This document shows positions 17,011-25,084 of a stretch of DNA of 64,000 bases, in pieces. Numbering within the stretch: position 1 is the stretch's first letter; each line of letters starts with the position of its first letter. Made by a program: the position numbers and the translations under genes. The notes beneath the pieces were generated by a model. That model had not been told where the DNA came from and made no database searches. It saw nothing but the letters and a program-made list of their open reading frames with translations. The stretch comes from an uncultured Eubacteriaceae bacterium (GTDB lineage Bacteria > Bacillota > Clostridia > Eubacteriales > Eubacteriaceae): positions 1 through 64,000 of the forward strand of contig CAMBHL010000006.1 of NCBI GenBank assembly GCA_945867155.1, given 5' to 3'.

Positions 17011-18213
17011 TTATAATTCAAAGCCATCGGCGACCGCCATGACGGCGCGTTCCTTCGCTTCTTCAGGAATCATGCAGGAAATGCGGATATCGGACGTGGT
17101 CACCATAAGAATCGGGAACTGCTGTTCGCTTAAAAGCTTGAAGAACCGGCTGGCGACGCCGCTGTGAATCTTCATGCCGCTGCCGACCACGGACATCTTC
17201 ACAGTGTCTTCGCGAATGGTGATTTCCGTTCCCGGGTATTTAGCCTGGAATGCGGGGAGCACCCGGTCCAGCAGATCCCGGTCTTCGTTGGACAGCGAGA
17301 ACGACACGTGCATGAGGTCGTTCACCGGTCTCGTCTGGCTGATCATGTCGACGTTGATGCCCGCTTCTGCGAGATCGGCGAACAGCTGAGCCGAAACGTC
17401 TGAACGATAAGGGACGTCCTTAATCGAGACCATCATTTCGTCGTCATAAACCGCCAAGCCAGTGATGTCCTTGGCCTGTTCGGTGATATTAGATGTGATC
17501 AGGGTGCCCGGCACTTTGTGGATGCTCGAAGCGACGAGGATGTCCGCGTTGTATTTGCGGCCCAGTTCGATGGCTCTCGGGTTCATGACCCCGGCGCCGA
17601 GGCTGGCCATTTCGAGCATTTCATCGTAGCTGACCACGTCCAGCTTCTTTGCTGGCGGGTAAAGTCTCGGGTCCACGCCGTAAATGCCGTCCACATCGGT
17701 GTAGATTTCACACGGACAGCCCAGAACCACGGACAGCGCGACGGCAGATGTATCCGAACCGCCCCGGCCCAGCGTGGTGATGTCGTCATTTTCGTTGACG
17801 CCCTGGAAGCCGGCCACGATGACGATTTTGTCTTCGTCTAAGGCTTCGACGATTTTCGTCTTGTCCACGTCCATGATCCGGGCGCGGCCGTGGAGGCCTT
17901 CGGTTCTGATCCCGACCTGGGGGCCGGTGAAGGAAATGGCCTTGTAGCCCATTTCATCGAGGGCCATGGACAGCATCGAAATCGACACCTGTTCCCCGGT
18001 CGCGAGGAGCATGTCCATTTCCCGCTTCGGCGGCTTGTCATTCACCGCGTAGGCCATTTCTACCAAATGGTCGGTGCTTTTGCCCATCGCAGACACAACG
18101 ACGACCATGCGGTTGCCCTGTTCCTTTTTCGCGATAATCCGTTTGGCCACGTTCTGAATTCTGGCAATGGTGCCCATCGACGTTCCGCCGTACTTTTGAA
18201 CGATCGTATTCAT
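17011..18213 (-). CDS. lysC: Aspartate kinase
   Basis: A 400-residue enzyme phosphorylating aspartate, the first step toward lysine, diaminopimelate, threonine and methionine. The catalytic domain shows KYGGTSMG (8-15), the glycine-rich TLGRGGSDTSAVAL near 153-166 and TDVDGIYGVDPR near 178-189. Two ACT domains occupy about 265-400. It is first in an operon with the free-standing ACT gene and the L,D-transpeptidase, linking precursor supply with wall cross-linking. No riboswitch is visible in its own leader, unlike asd-dapA-dapB. Confidence 0.95.
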   Translation of the reverse strand: MNTIVQKYGGTSMGTIARIQNVAKRIIAKKEQGNRMVVVVSAMGKSTDHLVEMAYAVNDKPPKREMDMLLATGEQVSISMLSMALDEMGYKAISFTGPQVGIRTEGLHGRARIMDVDKTKIVEALDEDKIVIVAGFQGVNENDDITTLGRGGSDTSAVALSVVLGCPCEIYTDVDGIYGVDPRLYPPAKKLDVVSYDEMLEMASLGAGVMNPRAIELGRKYNADILVASSIHKVPGTLITSNITEQAKDITGLAVYDDEMMVSIKDVPYRSDVSAQLFADLAEAGINVDMISQTRPVNDLMHVSFSLSNEDRDLLDRVLPAFQAKYPGTEITIREDTVKMSVVGSGMKIHSGVASRFFKLLSEQQFPILMVTTSDIRISCMIPEEAKERAVMAVADGFEL

Positions 18214-18252
18214 AGATGATTCCCTGTTCCTTCTCGTAATTTAATTTTCTTT

Positions 18253-18281
18253 ATTGTATAGATAAAGAAACGAACTGTCAA
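18253..18281 (-). promoter_or_regulatory. lysC promoter, overlapping the dapB terminator
   Basis: TTGACA (18276-18281), 17 bases, TACAAT (18253-18258) on the minus strand. The -35 box spans the loop and 3' arm of the preceding hairpin. Confidence 0.8.
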
Positions 18282-18296
18282 TTGAACAGTTCGTTT
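18262..18296 (-). terminator. Terminator of asd-dapA-dapB
   Basis: An 11-bp stem AAACGAACTGT/ACAGTTCGTTT with a seven-base loop, then TTTCTTTAT on the minus strand. It lies about 38 bases after the dapB stop codon and contains the lysC -35 hexamer. Confidence 0.75.
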
Positions 18297-18333
18297 AAAT
18301 TCATGTTTATAAAATGTAAAAGACTACGCAGCC

Positions 18334-19101
18334 TTACTGGGCGCGGATGACGTCCTGCATGTCGTACAGGCCGTTTTTCTGACCGACTAAAAAGCGGGCG
18401 GCTTTCAGGGCGCCGTTGGCGAAGATTTTTCTCGAAAGGGCGGTGTGCTTGATTTCGATGAGTTCATCGTCCCCGGCGTAAAGGGCCAGATGAACCCCGG
18501 GAATGGTGCCGCCGCGGATGGCGGAGATGCCCAGTTCGTCTTCCGTTCGCTTGCAGTCGAGGCCATGGCGGCCGTAGGTATAGTTCTTCTTGTCCATGCC
18601 GGCTGCTTCAAGGCCGTCGTTGACCGCGTCTGCGAGCAGCAGCGCGGTGCCGCTCGGGGCGTCGACTTTGCGGTGATGATGGGCTTCGACGATTTCAATG
18701 TCGAAATCCTTGAGGATCGGGGAAATCTGTTTGAGAACGTCGGCCATCACGTTGATGCCCAGGGACATGTTCGCGGATTTAAAAATCGGGAAATCCTTAG
18801 ATTTCGCTTCGATCGCCTTCTGATCGTCATCGCTTAAGCCGGTGGTGGCCACCACTAAAGGCAGGTGACGTTTTTCGGCGAAAGCGAGAACTTTCGGAAA
18901 CGCCGAAAAATGCGAGAAGTCGATGATGACGTCTGCATCTTCCTGGCACTTGTCAAAATCGCCGTAGATCGGAAACGAACCGCTAAAATCGTCGGCGCGG
19001 TCCAGACCGGCAATGGCTTCAAAGCCGTCGGCTGCGGCTGTGCATTCTGCGACCATGTGGCCCATGACGCCGGCGGCGCCGGAGATAATCACCTTAATCA
19101 T
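18334..19101 (-). CDS. dapB: 4-hydroxy-tetrahydrodipicolinate reductase
   Basis: A 255-residue NAD(P)H-dependent reductase of the diaminopimelate/lysine pathway. The N-terminal Rossmann loop GAAGVMGHM (8-16) and the substrate-binding EAHHHRKVDAPSGTAL near 135-150, with catalytic His pair and Lys, are intact. The start overlaps the dapA stop by eight bases, so translation is probably coupled. Last gene of the lysine-riboswitch operon. Confidence 0.95.
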   Translation of the reverse strand: MIKVIISGAAGVMGHMVAECTAAADGFEAIAGLDRADDFSGSFPIYGDFDKCQEDADVIIDFSHFSAFPKVLAFAEKRHLPLVVATTGLSDDDQKAIEAKSKDFPIFKSANMSLGINVMADVLKQISPILKDFDIEIVEAHHHRKVDAPSGTALLLADAVNDGLEAAGMDKKNYTYGRHGLDCKRTEDELGISAIRGGTIPGVHLALYAGDDELIEIKHTALSRKIFANGALKAARFLVGQKNGLYDMQDVIRAQ

Positions 19102-19990
19102 TGAGGAGCCCTCCGTAAGCTTTTAACGCTTCGACCATGCGGGCCTGGGCGCCTTCGGACATCGGCACCAAAGGCAGTCTCAGGGTGCCGTTGTCGAGAC
19201 CCATGAGCTTCATCGCGGCTTTGACCGGAATCGGGTTGGTTTCAAAGAACATGGCCCGGTTGACCGGATTGATGGCCCGGAACAGACGGCGCGCATCGTC
19301 CATGCGGTCTTCCACGCAGGCCATGGCCATTTCGTGAACGGCCTTCGGCATGATGTTGGCGGTTACGGAGATGACGCCTTTTCCGCCGAGGGCGATGATC
19401 GGCAGGGTCTGATCGTCGTTGCCGCTGTACACATCGAAATCGTCATCTGCCGTCAGTTCGATGATTTCCGCGATCTGGCTCAAGTCGCCGCTGGCTTCTT
19501 TGACGCCCTGAATGTTCGAAAGTTTGGCCAGGCGGGCGATGGTCGCCGGCAGAATGTTGGAGCCGGTGCGGCTCGGCACATTGTAGACGATCAGTGGCAG
19601 GCTCGTGTTGTCGGCAATGGTTTTGATGTGCTGGTAAATCCCTTCCTGGGTCGTCTTGTTGTAATACGGGTTGATGACCAGGGCCGCGTCAGCACCGATG
19701 GATTCGGCGTATTTCGTCAGAGAAACCGAATAGGCGGTGTCGTTGCTCCCTGTTCCGGCGATAAACGGCACTCGGCCGTCGATGTATTCCGCTGAGGCTT
19801 TGAGCACGGCGCGGTGTTCTTCATCGCTTAGGGTCGCCCCTTCACCTGTGGTCGCGCAGATTAAAAGCGCGTCAGTGCCTTCGTCGACGTGGCGGTCGAT
19901 ATTGGCCTTAAGGCCGTCGTAATCGACAGATCCGTCCGTGTTAAAGGGTGTGATCATCGCCACACATGAACCGGTAAATAATGTTGACAT
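19094..19990 (-). CDS. dapA: 4-hydroxy-tetrahydrodipicolinate synthase
   Basis: A 298-residue TIM-barrel enzyme condensing pyruvate with aspartate semialdehyde. Visible are the N-terminal GSCVAMITPF, catalytic Thr pair in CATTGEGATLS (about 43-53), Tyr in YNVPSRTG (about 135-142) and the Schiff-base lysine in GVKEASGD (about 162-169). It follows asd by 21 bp and overlaps dapB. The length is normal for the family. Confidence 0.96.
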   Translation of the reverse strand: MSTLFTGSCVAMITPFNTDGSVDYDGLKANIDRHVDEGTDALLICATTGEGATLSDEEHRAVLKASAEYIDGRVPFIAGTGSNDTAYSVSLTKYAESIGADAALVINPYYNKTTQEGIYQHIKTIADNTSLPLIVYNVPSRTGSNILPATIARLAKLSNIQGVKEASGDLSQIAEIIELTADDDFDVYSGNDDQTLPIIALGGKGVISVTANIMPKAVHEMAMACVEDRMDDARRLFRAINPVNRAMFFETNPIPVKAAMKLMGLDNGTLRLPLVPMSEGAQARMVEALKAYGGLLND

Positions 19991-20011
19991 TTCTCCCTCC
20001 TAAAGCTTATC

Positions 20012-21031
20012 TCAGCCCTGGTACTGTGAGTGAACCAGGTCCTGTTCAACCAGTGATTCTGCGATCTGGATGGCGTTGGACGCCGCGCCCTTTCTGATGT
20101 TGTCGCCGACGCACCAGAAGTTAAAGCCGTTTTCAATGGAGAAGTCCCGGCGGATGCGGCCGACATAGACTTCGTCGTGGCCTTCAGCTTCAATCGGCAT
20201 CGGGTAGATGTTGTGTTCCGGATCGTCGCGCAGAATGACGTTCTTGAAGTTTGCCATGCAGTCCTGAAGTTCCTTGACGGTTTCAAAAGGCTTCTTCAGT
20301 TCGACGTTAATACTTTCACTGTGGCCGTAGAAGACCGGAACCCTGGCGGTTGTCGCCGTGATGCGGATTGAATCGTCGTGCAGGATCTTGTGGGTTTCGT
20401 TGACCATCTTCATTTCTTCCTTGGTGTAGCCATTTTCCAGGAAGTCATCGATGTGAGGCAGAATGTTGAAGGCGATCGGATACGGGAATTTCTTCGGCGG
20501 CACACCGTTCACGCCGTCCTTTAAGTCTCTGAAGCCCTGGACGCCGGCACCTGAAACCGCCTGATAGGTGGAGTAGACGATGCGTTCGATGCCGTATTTG
20601 TCATAAATGGCCTTCAAAGGCAGCATCGCCTGAATCGTCGAGCAGTTCGGGTTGGCAATGATATTGTGATGCCATTTTAAATCTTCCGGGTTGACTTCCG
20701 GCACGACCAGCGGCACATCCGGGTCCATTCTCCAGCATGAGGAGTTGTCGACGACGATGACGCCGCGTTTTGCCGCTTCCGGCGCAAATTTGCGGCTGGT
20801 GCCGGCGCCCGCTGAGAAAATGGCTAAATCAATGTCTTTATCGAAGGATTCCGGTGTGGTTTCTTCGACGACGTATTTCTTTCCTGCGAAATCAATTTCT
20901 TTTCCCGCTGATCTGGAAGATGCCATCGGATAGAAATGGTCGACTGGAAATTTCCGTTCTTCAAGCACCCGGCACATCATCTGACCAACGAGGCCTGTGG
21001 CCCCAACAACAGCAACATTATACTTTTTCAC
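20012..21031 (-). CDS. asd: Aspartate-semialdehyde dehydrogenase
   Basis: A 339-residue enzyme reducing aspartyl phosphate to the semialdehyde. The NADP loop GATGLVGQMM (10-19), catalytic cysteine in IIANPNCST (near 130-138) and the HDDSIRITATTARVPVF-like substrate region (near 222-238, with R and H) are present. It is the first gene of asd-dapA-dapB and lies directly behind a lysine riboswitch and terminator, so the operon should be shut down by lysine. Confidence 0.96.
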   Translation of the reverse strand: MKKYNVAVVGATGLVGQMMCRVLEERKFPVDHFYPMASSRSAGKEIDFAGKKYVVEETTPESFDKDIDLAIFSAGAGTSRKFAPEAAKRGVIVVDNSSCWRMDPDVPLVVPEVNPEDLKWHHNIIANPNCSTIQAMLPLKAIYDKYGIERIVYSTYQAVSGAGVQGFRDLKDGVNGVPPKKFPYPIAFNILPHIDDFLENGYTKEEMKMVNETHKILHDDSIRITATTARVPVFYGHSESINVELKKPFETVKELQDCMANFKNVILRDDPEHNIYPMPIEAEGHDEVYVGRIRRDFSIENGFNFWCVGDNIRKGAASNAIQIAESLVEQDLVHSQYQG

Positions 21032-21060
21032 AATGATCCTCCTTCAGATCTTATTGTCAT

Positions 21061-21087
21061 AAAAAAAGCCAGTATAGAGATACCGGC
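21061..21087 (-). terminator. Lysine riboswitch-associated terminator
   Basis: GCCGGTAT/ATACTGGC stem (one G-U pair) with a CTCT loop, followed on the minus strand by seven T, between the lysine aptamer and asd. A smaller AAGCC/GGCTT hairpin at 21101-21117 lies just before it and could belong to the switching region. Confidence 0.85.
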
Positions 21088-21127
21088 ATCACAAAAGCTC
21101 AAAGCCTAAAAAGGCTTCAAAACATTT

Positions 21128-21290
21128 GACAGCGCTCCGCCGACCGGCGACAGTCCTGGTGATCTTCTCAGCAGGCCCAGAAACGCCTTGTACAGGTCAA
21201 TGGCGTCCCTTCGGCGTCGTTTCCTTTTCCCGCCCTTCTGCTCGCCCTGTCGCGATCCCGGCGGGTACTGATAAAAGACGCACCTCTATC
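21128..21290 (-). ncRNA. Lysine riboswitch (L box)
   Basis: The minus strand shows L-box landmarks in order: AGAGGTGC near the 5' end, TATCAGTA, AAAGGAAACGACGCCGAAGG, CTGGGCCTGCTGAGA, CCAGGACTGTCG, and the closing GGAGCGCTGTC. It controls asd-dapA-dapB through the following terminator. Confidence 0.92.
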
Positions 21291-21322
21291 TTTGTTTTTA
21301 ATATGAAATTTTGTTGGTACCT

Positions 21323-21351
21323 ATTGTATCAAAAAGAAAACCCTTTGAAAA
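21323..21351 (-). promoter_or_regulatory. asd-dapA-dapB promoter
   Basis: TTTTCA (21346-21351), 17 bases, TACAAT (21323-21328) on the minus strand, about 30 bases before the lysine aptamer. The -35 match is weak. Confidence 0.5.
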
Positions 21352-21366
21352 GAGGAAACTCAAAAT

Positions 21367-21396
21367 AAAAAAAGCAGCGGCTCACCACACCGCTGC
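21367..21396 (-). terminator. Terminator of the orphan B12-riboswitch RNA
   Basis: A perfect seven-base-pair GCAGCGG/CCGCTGC stem with a nine-base loop and seven T on the minus strand. It ends the cobalamin-riboswitch transcript about 25 bases after the 18-codon ORF. Confidence 0.88.
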
Positions 21397-21420
21397 CCAA
21401 AGAGATGGTTCCATTCCTTA

Positions 21421-21477
21421 TTAACAAATTAACAGGAAGAGGAATGAATTAATGAAGGTTAAATAGAAAGGATCCAT
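21421..21477 (-). CDS. Possible 18-residue hydrophobic micropeptide
   Basis: A 19-codon frame between the cobalamin aptamer and its terminator encodes MDPFYLTFINSFLFLLIC, hydrophobic enough for one membrane helix. A GAGG lies 12 bases before the ATG, which is further than ideal. It could be a leader or membrane micropeptide, the remnant of a lost B12-regulated gene, or a chance frame. I rate translation as unproven. Confidence 0.25.
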   Translation of the reverse strand: MDPFYLTFINSFLFLLIC

Positions 21478-21555
21478 TCGTCAAACCGACCTCTTTTGTG
21501 TCCGTTTCAACGTCATTTGTCCTGCTGCTCTAAATCGAGAACAGCAAAACCAATC

Positions 21556-21691
21556 ACTGTGCCGGTCTTCTGACTTCGCGATCTCATCACACTTTCCTTC
21601 CCACCTTGCGGCAGTGGCTTAAAATGCGCATTTCGCGTTACAGCTGCGATTCACAGTACAGGTCTTACACCTGTTTCCCTTTACCCACAGG
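21556..21691 (-). ncRNA. Cobalamin (B12) riboswitch
   Basis: The minus strand shows AAAGGGAAACAGGTGTAAGACC, CGCAGCTGTAACGCG, AAGCCACTG, GGTGGGAAGG, and the B12-box-like GAAGTCAGAAGACCGGC, in the order of cobalamin aptamers. A perfect promoter stands just upstream and a terminator about 160 bases downstream, with no recognisable structural gene between them. Confidence 0.9.
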
Positions 21692-21714
21692 ATCTTTTTT
21701 ATTTAACTGACTTT

Positions 21715-21743
21715 ATTATAAAAGATTTGTGAAAAAACGTCAA
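21715..21743 (-). promoter_or_regulatory. Promoter of the orphan B12-riboswitch RNA
   Basis: TTGACG (21738-21743), 17 bases, TATAAT (21715-21720) on the minus strand, just after the sirtuin gene. A start near 21708 gives an RNA of about 340 bases. Confidence 0.88.
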
Positions 21744-21767
21744 ATCTTTTAGCGAAAGGTTTTAAAT

Positions 21768-22505
21768 TTACATATTTTTGACTGCTTCGGCCATAACTTT
21801 GGCAATATCGTCCCGGATGACCAGTTCCGCCATCGAATCGGCCTGGGTCGCTGATTTGTTGATTTCCACCAGATGTTTGCCTCTGAAATAATTGATGAGG
21901 CCCGCCGCCGGGTAGACAATGAGGGACGTGCCGCCGACGATCAGGGTGTCCGCCTTGCTGATGGCGTCCACCGCGCCGTTGATCTGCGCCGGGTCCAGGG
22001 CTTCTTCATAAAGGACCACATCGGGTTTGACCACGCTGCCGCATTTTTCGCATTTCGGCACCCCGAGCTGGGCCATGACCCAGTTGTCGTCGTAGAAGGC
22101 GCCGCATTTGGTGCAGTAGTTGCGCTTCACCGAGCCGTGGAGTTCAAAGACGATTTCGCTGCCTGCCTTTTGATGCAGCCCGTCGATGTTCTGGGTGACC
22201 ACCGCCTTGACCTTCCCCATTTTTTCAAGCTTCGCCAGGGCGATGTGGCAGCCGTTGGGCTGTGCGTCCGGATAGACCATCTTGTCCCGGTAAAATTTAT
22301 AAAATTCTTCCGTATGATTGACAAAGAAACTGTGGGAAACCATTTCTTCCGGTGTGAACGTCGCGTTTAACTTCTGGCTGTAAATCCCGCCCGCCGAGCG
22401 GAAGTCCGGAATCCCTGAAGCCGTCGAAACGCCGGCGCCGCCAAAAAATACAATGTTGTCGCTTTCTCTTAAAATAGCCGACAGTTTTTCAATATCTGAT
22501 GCCAT
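21768..22505 (-). CDS. NAD-dependent protein deacylase (sirtuin)
   Basis: A 245-residue Sir2-family enzyme that removes acyl groups from lysines using NAD. It shows GGAGVSTASGIPDFRS (21-36), TQNIDGLHQKAG (near 104-115), the catalytic His in ELHGS (near 122), and zinc ligands CTKCG and CEKCG. The bacterial name would be cobB/npdA; I leave the symbol open because the substrate is unknown. GGGGG precedes the ATG. It is a single-gene unit. Confidence 0.94.
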   Translation of the reverse strand: MASDIEKLSAILRESDNIVFFGGAGVSTASGIPDFRSAGGIYSQKLNATFTPEEMVSHSFFVNHTEEFYKFYRDKMVYPDAQPNGCHIALAKLEKMGKVKAVVTQNIDGLHQKAGSEIVFELHGSVKRNYCTKCGAFYDDNWVMAQLGVPKCEKCGSVVKPDVVLYEEALDPAQINGAVDAISKADTLIVGGTSLIVYPAAGLINYFRGKHLVEINKSATQADSMAELVIRDDIAKVMAEAVKNM

Positions 22506-22528
22506 CGATGTAACCCCCTTTTTGTATT

Positions 22529-22558
22529 ATTATACGCCTGTTTTAACGAAATTGCCAA
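22529..22558 (-). promoter_or_regulatory. Sirtuin gene promoter
   Basis: TTGGCA (22553-22558), 18 bases, TATAAT (22529-22534) on the minus strand. Confidence 0.7.
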
Positions 22559-22563
22559 CGTAC

Positions 22564-22592
22564 AAAAAAAGCGCCGCCCAAAAGGGCAGCGC
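22564..22592 (-). terminator. Terminator of typA
   Basis: GCGCTGCCC/GGGCGGCGC stem with a TTTT loop and seven T on the minus strand, about ten bases after the typA stop codon. Confidence 0.9.
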
Positions 22593-22602
22593 ATGCGTTT
22601 CA

Positions 22603-24429
22603 TTAATTCTTGCCTCCGCGGCGGGCGCGTCTTCTGTCCAGTTCGGACAAAATCTTTTTGCGCAGACGGATGTGCTGAGGCGTCACTTCCACCAGTTCAT
22701 CGTCTTCGATAAATTCGAGGGCTTCTTCCAGAGAGAAGACCTTCGGTTCGATGAGCTTCAAGGCTTCGTCAGATCCGGAAGCCCGGGTGTTGGTGAGCTT
22801 TTTGTTCTTGATCGGGTTGACCACCATGTCGTCGCTCCGGTTGTTGATCCCGATGATCATCCCTTCGTAGACCTTGGTCCCCGGGGTGACGAGCAGGGTC
22901 CCGCGGTCGCTCAAGTTGAACAGCGAGTAAGCCATGGTTTCGCCGTTGACGCCGGACACGAGCACGCCGTTCTGACGGCCCGGGATGTCGCCTTTGTAGC
23001 GTTCAAAATGGTCGAAACGGCGCACCAGAGTGCCTTCGCCGTGGGTGTCATTGATGAATTCGCTCTGATAGCCCAAAAGGCCTCGGGTCGGCACTTCGAA
23101 GGTCATGTCGGTCCAGCCTTCGTCAGAGGACATTTCGGTCATCATCCCCTTGCGCTGGTTGAGCTTGGCGATGACGGTGCCGGAATAAGCGTCTGGCACA
23201 TTGACGACGACTTCTTCGATCGGTTCGGTCTTGTGTCCGCTTTCATCGGTTCTGAAAATGACTTCCGGTTTGGAAACCGCAAGTTCATAGCCTTCACGGC
23301 GCATGTTTTCGATGAGAATTGACAGATGGAGTTCGCCGCGGCCGGAAACCTTAAAGCCTTCGGTGGTGTCCGGCAGGGGTTCCACTTCCATCCCGACGTT
23401 GACTTCCAGTTCTTTTTCCAGACGGGCCTTGAGGTGGCGCGTCGTGATAAAGTCCCCTTCCTGTCCCGCGAAAGGTGAAGTGTTGACGAAGAAGTTCATG
23501 GACAAGGTCGGCTTTTCAATTTCGATCATTTCCATGGGCTGAACCTGATCAATTTCGCCGATGGTTTCGCCGATGGAGATGTCCGGAATCCCGGAAACCA
23601 CGGCGATGTCCCCGGCCGGCGCCGATTTGACGGCCACTCTGGACAAGCCTTTGTACACAAAGACCTGGTTGATCTTCACTTTTTCAAAACTGCCGTCCTG
23701 CTTGGCCACTTCCAGCTGATCCCCTTCGTGAATCGTCCCCTTTGAAACCCGGCCGATCCCGAGACGGCCGATGTAGTCGTCGTAAGCCAGGGATGAAATC
23801 TGCATCTGCAGGGGATCTAAGCTGTAGTCTTCCTGGATGCCGACGTGTTTGATGATCGTGTCGAACAGCGGCGTCAGATCTGTGCTGTCGTCGTCCAGTT
23901 CGTACTTCGCGATCCCTTCTTTGGCGATGCCGTAGAGAATCGGGAAATCGAGCTGTTCGTCGTTGGCGTGCAGTTCGACGAAGAGGTCGAAGACTTCATC
24001 GACCACTTCTTCGGCGCGCTGGTCTTTTTTATCGATTTTATTGATGAATAAAATCGGGCGCAGCCCCTGTTCCAGGGACTTGTTCAAAACGAAGCGGGTC
24101 TGGGGCATCGGGCCTTCACTGGCGTCGACCAGCAGGATCACCGTATCCACCGTTTTCAAAATCCGTTCCACTTCTGATGAGAAGTCGGCGTGCCCGGGAG
24201 TGTCGACGATGTTGATTTTGATGCCGTCGTGCATGACCGAGCAGTTTTTCGAATAAATGGTGATGCCCCGTTCCCTTTCGAGGTCGTTGGAATCCATGAC
24301 GCAGTCGACCACTTTCTGGTTGTCTCTGAAAACATGGCTCTGGGCGAGGAAGGCGTCGACGAGCGTGGACTTGCCCGCATCGACGTGGGCAATCACCGCA
24401 ATATTAATAATCGGATTTTCTTGTTTCAT
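22603..24429 (-). CDS. typA: Ribosome-binding translational GTPase TypA/BipA
   Basis: A 608-residue EF-G-like GTPase acting on ribosomes in 50S assembly and stress growth. G1 AHVDAGKSTLVD (14-25), G3 DTPGHADFSSE (near 76-86) and G4 NKIDKKD (near 130-136) are intact. The typical C-terminal NKKLTNTRASG (near 538) and basic tail RRARRGGKN are present. AGGAGAAATGA provides the ribosome-binding site. Monocistronic, between its own promoter and terminator. Confidence 0.97.
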   Translation of the reverse strand: MKQENPIINIAVIAHVDAGKSTLVDAFLAQSHVFRDNQKVVDCVMDSNDLERERGITIYSKNCSVMHDGIKINIVDTPGHADFSSEVERILKTVDTVILLVDASEGPMPQTRFVLNKSLEQGLRPILFINKIDKKDQRAEEVVDEVFDLFVELHANDEQLDFPILYGIAKEGIAKYELDDDSTDLTPLFDTIIKHVGIQEDYSLDPLQMQISSLAYDDYIGRLGIGRVSKGTIHEGDQLEVAKQDGSFEKVKINQVFVYKGLSRVAVKSAPAGDIAVVSGIPDISIGETIGEIDQVQPMEMIEIEKPTLSMNFFVNTSPFAGQEGDFITTRHLKARLEKELEVNVGMEVEPLPDTTEGFKVSGRGELHLSILIENMRREGYELAVSKPEVIFRTDESGHKTEPIEEVVVNVPDAYSGTVIAKLNQRKGMMTEMSSDEGWTDMTFEVPTRGLLGYQSEFINDTHGEGTLVRRFDHFERYKGDIPGRQNGVLVSGVNGETMAYSLFNLSDRGTLLVTPGTKVYEGMIIGINNRSDDMVVNPIKNKKLTNTRASGSDEALKLIEPKVFSLEEALEFIEDDELVEVTPQHIRLRKKILSELDRRRARRGGKN

Positions 24430-24466
24430 TCATTTCTCCTATGTGGTTCAATACGTTAACCCTATT

Positions 24467-24495
24467 ATTTTACAGTAACTTTCATTTTATTACAA
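24467..24495 (-). promoter_or_regulatory. typA promoter
   Basis: TTGTAA (24490-24495), 17 bases, TAAAAT (24467-24472) on the minus strand, upstream of typA. Confidence 0.6.
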
Positions 24496-24612
24496 GATGT
24501 TGAAAATGCTTTCAGCCATCTTTCATGTCGAAAAGATATTTTCACTTACTATATCACATTTTGACGGATTTGAACCAAAATCTCAAAATTTTTTGCAAAA
24601 AGACAGGGCCAC

Positions 24613-24644
24613 AAAAAAAGCCCCGGGACAAAATGTCCCCGGGA
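24613..24644 (-). terminator. Terminator of rplM-rpsI
   Basis: A GC-rich hairpin built on GGGACA/TGTCCC extended by CCC/GGG, with seven T on the minus strand, about 28 bases after the rpsI stop codon. Confidence 0.88.
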
Positions 24645-24672
24645 CTGGTTTCTTTGATTCAAAGGAATCAGA

Positions 24673-25065
24673 TTAACGTTTAGAGAACTGCGGTGCACGG
24701 CGTGCTTTTTTGAGACCGTATTTCTTACGTTCGACCATTCTGTCATCACGTGTCAGGAAACCTGCCTTTTTGAGTTCCGGACGCAGATTGGTGTCTGCTT
24801 CGACCAGAGCGCGGGCAATGCCGTGACGGATGGCGCCGGCCTGTCCGTTAAATCCGCCGCCGTAAACATTGACGACAACGTCAAAGCTGTCGGTCGTGTT
24901 GGTCAGTGCCAGTGGCTGGCGGGCGATCATTTTCAAGGTTTCAAGACCAAAATAATCGTCGATGTCGCGGCCGTTGATTGTAAATTTGCCGTCGCCCGGG
25001 AGTAAACGCACACGTGCGACAGATTCTTTTCTTCTACCTGTTCCAAAATATTGTACTTTTGCCAT
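24673..25065 (-). CDS. rpsI: 30S ribosomal protein S9
   Basis: A 130-residue S9 protein. [13 protein letters not shown] near the N-terminus and the C-terminal [10 protein letters not shown], whose SKR tail contacts P-site tRNA in known ribosomes, are intact. It follows rplM by 19 bp with AGAGAGGTGTAG before the ATG, the standard rplM-rpsI pair. Confidence 0.98.
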   Translation of the reverse strand: MAKVQYFGTGRRKESVARVRLLPGDGKFTINGRDIDDYFGLETLKMIARQPLALTNTTDSFDVVVNVYGGGFNGQAGAIRHGIARALVEADTNLRPELKKAGFLTRDDRMVERKKYGLKKARRAPQFSKR

Positions 25066-25084
25066 ATTCTACACCTCTCTCAGA

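Noticed and set aside
21126..21368. 80-codon plus-strand frame across the lysine riboswitch
   Set aside because: The minus strand is a well-matched L box, and the frame has no family or ribosome-binding support.
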